Below, piece after piece: positions 59,788-64,000 of a stretch of DNA of 64,000 nucleotides. Position 1 is the stretch's first letter, and every line of letters starts with the position of its first letter. Under the pieces are notes generated by a model that was not told the origin of the DNA, searched no databases, and saw only the letters and a program-made list of their open reading frames with translations. Both the position numbers and the translations under genes were made by a program. The DNA comes from Herbaspirillum sp. meg3. GTDB lineage: Bacteria > Pseudomonadota > Gammaproteobacteria > Burkholderiales > Burkholderiaceae_D. Location: positions 930,001 to 994,000 of the forward strand of contig NZ_CP022736.1 in the NCBI RefSeq assembly GCF_002257565.1, given 5' to 3'.

Positions 59788-61323
59788 TCAGGTATAGACG
59801 CCGATATGCCAAGGCACGAATTCATCCTGGCCATAGCCATGCAATTCGCTCTTGGTTTTTTTGCCGGAAGCCGTGTCGAGAATCATCTGGAAGAACTTCG
59901 CACCGATTTCCTGCGGCGTGGCCATGCCGTCGGCGATTTCGCCGCAGTTGATGTCCATGTCTTCTTCCTGACGTTGCCACAGCGCCGTATTTGTCGCCAG
60001 TTTCAGCGACGGCGACGGTGCGCAGCCATACGCGGAGCCGCGACCGGTCGTGAAGCAGATCATGTTGGCGCCGCCGGCGACTTGCCCGGTTGCAGAGATA
60101 GGATCGTAGCCCGGCGTGTCCATGAAGACAAAGCCCTTGGCCGTCACTGTCTCGGCATATTTGTAGACGTCCACCAGATTCGAGGTGCCGCCCTTGGCGA
60201 CTGCGCCCAACGATTTTTCCAGAATGGTTGTCAGGCCGCCGGCCTTGTTGCCTGCCGATGGATTGTTGTTCATTTCGGCGCCGTTCTTGGCGCAGTATTC
60301 TTCCCACCACGCGATGCGTGCCAGCAGTTTTTCACCGACTTCCGGCGAGACCGCGCGACGGGTCAATAAGTGTTCCGCACCATAGATTTCCGGTGTTTCC
60401 GACAGGATCGCGGTGCCGCCGTGCTTGACCAGCATGTCGACTGCAGCGCCCAGCGCCGGATTGGCGGTGATGCCAGAATAACCATCGGAACCGCCGCATT
60501 GCAGGCCCAGCGTCAGATGGCTGGCAGGCACCGGTTCGCGCTTGATGTCGTTGGCCTTGGGCAGCATCTTCTTGATCTTCTCGATACCCAGCGCAACCGT
60601 CTTGGCGGTGCCGCCGGTGCTCTGGATCGTGAAGGTGTGGAAGTACTCGTTCTCTTTCAGGTTATGCGCTTCCAGCAGACCTGAGATCTGGTTGGTTTCG
60701 CAACCGAGGCCGACGATCAGCACGGCGGCGAAGTTCGGATGCTTGGCATAACCGGCTAGGGTACGGCGCAGCATTGCCAGCGGTTCGCCTTCCGAGTCAA
60801 CCGCGCAGCCCAGACCGTGGGTCAGTGCGACGATGCCGTCGACGTTGGGGAAATCCGCCAGCGCCTCAGGATGGATGTCGCGGCGGAAGTAATCCGCGAT
60901 TGCGCGCGCGGCAGTCGCCGAACAGTTCACCGAAGTCAGCACGCCGATGTAATTGCGCGTGGCGACGCGTCCATCCGGGCGCTTGATGCCCATGAAGGTC
61001 GCCGGTGTGTCGACATAATCGACCGGTTTGAAATCGGCGCCAAAGGAGTGTTCGCGCGAAAACTCCGCCATAGCCAGATTGTGCGTGTGCACGTGCTGAC
61101 CTGGCTCGATGGCTTGGCTGGCGGTACCGATGATTTGTCCATAGCGTTTGATCGGCTGGCCGGCAGCGATGGCGCGTGTCGCCATCTTGTGACCGGCAGG
61201 GATCAGCGCCGCAACCCGGAGGCCGTTCTCTTCTTCGAGAATGGTGCCGGTGATCAGCTGGCGGCGCGCAATGACAACATCATCGACAGGATTCAATCGG
61301 ATGACGGGAGAAATTGGTTTCAT
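59788..61323 (-). CDS. UxaA family aldonate dehydratase
   Basis: A 511-aa dehydratase of the altronate/galactarate dehydratase (UxaA) family. An N-terminal SAF domain (about 1-90) is followed by the large catalytic domain. Cys residues likely to hold a metal or Fe-S centre appear in THGLGCAVDSEG, GLGCETNQISG and GLQCGGSDGYSG, with INCGEIADGMAT near the C terminus. ATG 61323 (MKPISPVIRLNP) has a GAGA site upstream. In this operon it should convert a pentonate or related aldonate to the 2-keto-3-deoxy acid; the D-arabinonate dehydratase of Herbaspirillum is, as I recall, of this type. A 203-base gap separates it from the hydrolase gene. Confidence 0.87.
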   Translation of the reverse strand: MKPISPVIRLNPVDDVVIARRQLITGTILEEENGLRVAALIPAGHKMATRAIAAGQPIKRYGQIIGTASQAIEPGQHVHTHNLAMAEFSREHSFGADFKPVDYVDTPATFMGIKRPDGRVATRNYIGVLTSVNCSATAARAIADYFRRDIHPEALADFPNVDGIVALTHGLGCAVDSEGEPLAMLRRTLAGYAKHPNFAAVLIVGLGCETNQISGLLEAHNLKENEYFHTFTIQSTGGTAKTVALGIEKIKKMLPKANDIKREPVPASHLTLGLQCGGSDGYSGITANPALGAAVDMLVKHGGTAILSETPEIYGAEHLLTRRAVSPEVGEKLLARIAWWEEYCAKNGAEMNNNPSAGNKAGGLTTILEKSLGAVAKGGTSNLVDVYKYAETVTAKGFVFMDTPGYDPISATGQVAGGANMICFTTGRGSAYGCAPSPSLKLATNTALWQRQEEDMDINCGEIADGMATPQEIGAKFFQMILDTASGKKTKSELHGYGQDEFVPWHIGVYT

Positions 61324-61453
61324 GATGATCTCGGTAAATATTGGCAACTAAGTATCGACAACTAAGAGAATGTCATGCAAGCCGACCGGTGTATTCGGAT
61401 GCCGAAACACCGGCCGTGCTGCGCATGGTGCTGCTCACGTAATACGTTGGTGC

Positions 61454-62260
61454 TTACTTCGTTGCAAATTGCGCCAGGTCAGGCATTGGTGTGCCGACCC
61501 ATTGTTGATAGATCTGGCCCAGACGGCCATTTTTGGTGTTGGTGTCGATCCAGGCGTTCAGCCATTTTTGCAGCTCAGGTTCGTTTTGGCGGATACCGAT
61601 TGCGTAAGGAATGTCCTTGATCGCAAATTTGGTTTCCAGACCCTTGGTTGGATTTTGACGAGCGATCGCCGCTGCCAGCGCATTTGGTGTGCACAGACCA
61701 TCAACCTGGCCCGACACCACAGCAGCAGTCACGGTAGCGTCATCGTCAAAACGCACGATGGTTGCGCCCTTCGGTGCCAGTGGGGTCAGCAGGGAATCCT
61801 GCATGTTGCCGCGCACGACAGCGATACGCTTACCGGCCAGGTCAGGCAGGCCCTTGATTGCCGTGCCCTTCGGCGCGGCAACGACAAACTGCGAAGCGCC
61901 GTACGGATGGGTGAAGGTGATGACCTTGGCGCGTTCAGGCGTGATGCTGAATGTGGCGATCACCATGTCGGCCTTGCCTGTCATCAGGAAGGGCACGCGG
62001 TTTGGCCCGGTGACTTGTACGATTTCCAGTTCCACACCAAGATCCTTGGCCAGCGCGCGTGCAGTTTCCACGTCCGAACCTTGCGGCTCCAGCTTGGCGT
62101 TGGTCATGCCGAACGGTGGCGCGCCGAGGTCGACGGCGATCAACACCTTCTTGCGTGCCTTGATATCGGCCAGCGTGTCCGCGTGGACGACCTGAGCGAA
62201 ACACGCCAGACCGAGCATGACGACAGCGGCTTTTTTGGTGAAGTTCAGTAATGATTTCAT
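61454..62260 (-). CDS. ABC transporter substrate-binding protein (SBP_bac_3)
   Basis: Periplasmic binding protein of the polar amino acid/opine family, 268 aa. The Sec signal ends near VVHA-DT. Typical core: LIAVDLGAPPFGMTNAKLE, GSDVETARALAKDLG, MVIATFSITPERA, and a C-terminal WLNAWIDTNTKNG. In this operon it probably binds an aldonate or sugar acid rather than an amino acid; that is inference from the neighbours. It lies 66 bases after the ATPase gene. Confidence 0.9.
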   Translation of the reverse strand: MKSLLNFTKKAAVVMLGLACFAQVVHADTLADIKARKKVLIAVDLGAPPFGMTNAKLEPQGSDVETARALAKDLGVELEIVQVTGPNRVPFLMTGKADMVIATFSITPERAKVITFTHPYGASQFVVAAPKGTAIKGLPDLAGKRIAVVRGNMQDSLLTPLAPKGATIVRFDDDATVTAAVVSGQVDGLCTPNALAAAIARQNPTKGLETKFAIKDIPYAIGIRQNEPELQKWLNAWIDTNTKNGRLGQIYQQWVGTPMPDLAQFATK

Positions 62261-62326
62261 GTTGTCTCCTGATGTATAGATTTCTACTGCTAGGTGGTGT
62301 TGCCGAAGTTGCCTGTAGTGCTGTGA

Positions 62327-63061
62327 TTACAAATCGCTGCTGACAAACTTCGCCAGTTCAGCGGTTTTTGGATTGGTGAACAATTCATCCGGAGGTCCGA
62401 TTTCCCAGACTTTTCCTTGATGCATGAACACCAGAATATCGGCCAGTTTGCGCGCAAACGCCATTTCATGCGTGACCAGCACCATGGTCATGCCTTGCTT
62501 GGACAAATCTTCCATGACCTTCAGTACTTCGCCGGTCAGTTCCGGATCGAGCGCCGATGTCACTTCGTCGAACAGCATCAGTTCCGGCGCCATCGCCAGC
62601 GAGCGGGCAATTGCCACACGCTGTGCCTGGCCGCCGGAGAGTTGTTCCGGATAAGCATCCTTCTTGTTTTCTAGGCCGACCAGCGTCAGGACATTGTGCG
62701 CGATTTTTTTTGCTTCTGCTGTCGCCATCTTTTTGATGGTCGTCAGTGCCAGTGTGATGTTGCGTTCAACCGTCACATGTGGAAACAAGTTGTAGCTTTG
62801 GAATACGATACCGACCTGTTTGCGCAGTTCGCGCAGATTGAGCTTGTCCGGATGATGGATGTCATGGCCGCAGACGTTGATATCGCCCGAGTCGATGCGT
62901 TCCAGTCCGTTCAGGCAACGCAGCAAGGTGCTTTTACCCGATCCGCTGCGGCCGATGATGGCGACCATCTGGCCCTTCTGCACATCCAGCGAGACGCCAT
63001 TCAACACCTTGTTCGTGCCGAAGCTCTTGTGCAGATTGTTGATGCTAACGATTGCTGACAT
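62327..63061 (-). CDS. ABC transporter ATP-binding protein (GlnQ-like)
   Basis: ATPase subunit of 244 aa. Walker A GRSGSGKST, Q-loop VFQSYNLFPH, signature LSGGQAQRVAIARSLA, Walker B LMLFDEVTSALD and H-loop VTHEM are intact. It overlaps the permease gene by 17 bases. Part of the sugar-acid uptake system. Confidence 0.95.
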   Translation of the reverse strand: MSAIVSINNLHKSFGTNKVLNGVSLDVQKGQMVAIIGRSGSGKSTLLRCLNGLERIDSGDINVCGHDIHHPDKLNLRELRKQVGIVFQSYNLFPHVTVERNITLALTTIKKMATAEAKKIAHNVLTLVGLENKKDAYPEQLSGGQAQRVAIARSLAMAPELMLFDEVTSALDPELTGEVLKVMEDLSKQGMTMVLVTHEMAFARKLADILVFMHQGKVWEIGPPDELFTNPKTAELAKFVSSDL

Positions 63062-63695
63062 TCAATTTCCTTTCAAAGTGCTTGCTCAGCGCCGACAGCG
63101 GATAGCAGAGACAAAAATAAATCAGGGCCACGCAGCCGAACACGGTGAACGGCTGGAACGTCGAGTTGTTGATGATCTGGCCGGCGCGCGACAGATCGAC
63201 GAAACCGATCACCGATGCCAGCGACGTGTTCTTGACGATCTGCACCATGAAGCCGACAGTCGGTGGGATCGCAATCTTGAACGCCTGCGGCAGGATCACT
63301 TTGTGCAATTGTTCGAAACGGTTGAAGCCCAGGCATTCGGAGGCTTCCCATTGCGTTTTCGGCACTGCTTCGATACAACCGCGCCAGATCTCGCCGAGGA
63401 AGGCGGCGCAATACACTGCAAACGAAATCCCGGCAGCGACCAGCGGCGACAGCTTGAAGCCCGCAATCGCCAGACCGAAGTAGGCGACGAACAGGATCAC
63501 CAGCAGCGGGATGCCCTGGACGATCTGGATATACCAGCTGGCGATGGCGCGCAGCGTCTTGTTGGGGGATACGCGCCAAAGCGCGATCACAAAGCCGGCC
63601 ACGCCGCCAAAGACGAACGCCACCAGCGACAAGACCACAGTCCAGACCGCTGCCTGCAACAGGTATTCGACGTGTAAAAAGGTAAATGAGGTCAC
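63045..63695 (-). CDS. ABC transporter permease (HisM/GlnP-like)
   Basis: Permease of 216 aa with about five membrane segments. The family EAA-like motif is EIWRGCIEAVPKTQWEASEC and the next PTVGFMVQIVKNTSLAS is typical. It overlaps the ATPase gene by 17 bases and follows the second permease by nine bases. Confidence 0.94.
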   Translation of the reverse strand: MTSFTFLHVEYLLQAAVWTVVLSLVAFVFGGVAGFVIALWRVSPNKTLRAIASWYIQIVQGIPLLVILFVAYFGLAIAGFKLSPLVAAGISFAVYCAAFLGEIWRGCIEAVPKTQWEASECLGFNRFEQLHKVILPQAFKIAIPPTVGFMVQIVKNTSLASVIGFVDLSRAGQIINNSTFQPFTVFGCVALIYFCLCYPLSALSKHFERKLNVSNR

Positions 63696-63704
63696 GTGGT
63701 CTCC

Positions 63705-64000
63705 TTACAGATTGGTGCCGAGTCGGCGCTTGCGCACAAACGCTGACTTTGCGATCAGCCAGAAGGCGGCACGGAACAGGAAAGACAAGGCCAGATAGGC
63801 AACGGCGATCACCACATACACTTCAAAGCTACGGAAGGTTTCCGACTGCACCAGGTTGGCGGTGGCGGTCAGTTCTTCTGCAGAGATCTGCGAGGTGATG
63901 CTCGAGGCCAGCATCAGCAGGATGAACTGGCTGGTCAGCGAGGGATACACGCGCTCCACCGCAGGCAGCAATACCACATGCCAGTAGACATGGAACTTCG
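63705..64000 (-). CDS. ABC transporter permease, partial (cut by the window end)
   Basis: The C-terminal part of a second permease of the same transporter. The visible frame runs from the right edge, reading HVVLLPAVERVYPSLTSQF and then IAVAYLALSFLFRAAFWL, to the stop at 63705. The usual GTG-like codon at 63977 is internal, because the frame is open to the window edge. The real start is outside the window. Confidence 0.92.
   Translation of the reverse strand, partial: KFHVYWHVVLLPAVERVYPSLTSQFILLMLASSITSQISAEELTATANLVQSETFRSFEVYVVIAVAYLALSFLFRAAFWLIAKSAFVRKRRLGTNL

Overview
This 64 kb chromosomal window looks like a member of the Oxalobacteraceae (Betaproteobacteria), most likely Herbaspirillum or a close relative. 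The evidence is the 16S/23S sequence, the beta-proteobacterial gene neighbourhoods (lolB-ispE-tRNA-Gln-prs-rplY, ptsN-hprK-rapZ, ubiE-ubiJ-ubiB, rpe-gph-trpEGDC) and uniformly moderate-to-high GC content in the genes. I had only the sequence, so homology calls rest on recognised motifs and family resemblance rather than searches. Almost everything is intact core genome; no phage, CRISPR array, plasmid or defence island is visible.

Layout. 0-8.3 kb: a truncated TerC-family gene, a solitary REP-type tyrosine transposase flanked by inverted repeat copies, then gltB and gltD (glutamate synthase). 8.4-16 kb: an M61 peptidase converging on a leftward block (TPR lipoprotein, lolB, ispE, tRNA-Gln, prs, rplY). 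16-25.9 kb: mutM-mutY, then the leftward genes rapZ, hprK, ptsN, pagP, queF and ilvA, then a YqaA membrane protein converging on a ZIP metal transporter that has a 25-codon ORF in its leader. 26-37 kb: a giant flavin/Fe-S dehydrogenase, HIT, DUF971 and GNAT genes, then the ubiquinone genes ubiE, ubiJ and ubiB with a Tim44-like gene inside, then an MFS exporter. 37-46 kb: a LysR/SDR divergent pair around a palindromic operator, and the leftward rpe-gph-trpL-trpE-trpG-trpD-(lysE)-trpC block. 46-49 kb: apaG, a 47-codon membrane protein, mltA, a universal stress protein and an enoyl-CoA hydratase. 49-54.9 kb: one complete rRNA operon (16S, tRNA-Ile, tRNA-Ala, 23S, 5S). 55-64 kb: pagL, then a leftward sugar-acid catabolic operon (lactonase, SDR dehydrogenase, FAH-family hydrolase, UxaA-family dehydratase) with a polar amino-acid-type ABC transporter cut by the window end.

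How the genes work together. The tryptophan block carries a leader peptide with four Trp codons and a terminator-like attenuator, plus a second, nested 76-nt hairpin directly in front of the trpE ribosome-binding site. It also contains a LysE-type exporter gene. ptsN, hprK and rapZ are the regulatory arm of a PTS-like network. pagP and pagL give the cell two outer-membrane lipid A remodelling enzymes. The last operon fits a non-phosphorylative aldonate pathway: uptake, dehydration, 4-oxidation and hydrolytic cleavage to pyruvate plus a short hydroxyacid.

The most interesting signals are regulatory and lie between genes: the trp leader with its second hairpin, the 25-aa ORF before the ZIP transporter, a perfect 22-bp palindrome after queF, hairpins between gltB/gltD and prs/rplY, an intrinsic terminator that ends right at the ubiJ start, and the repeat pair around the transposase. 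I did not find a clearly new defence or mobile system.
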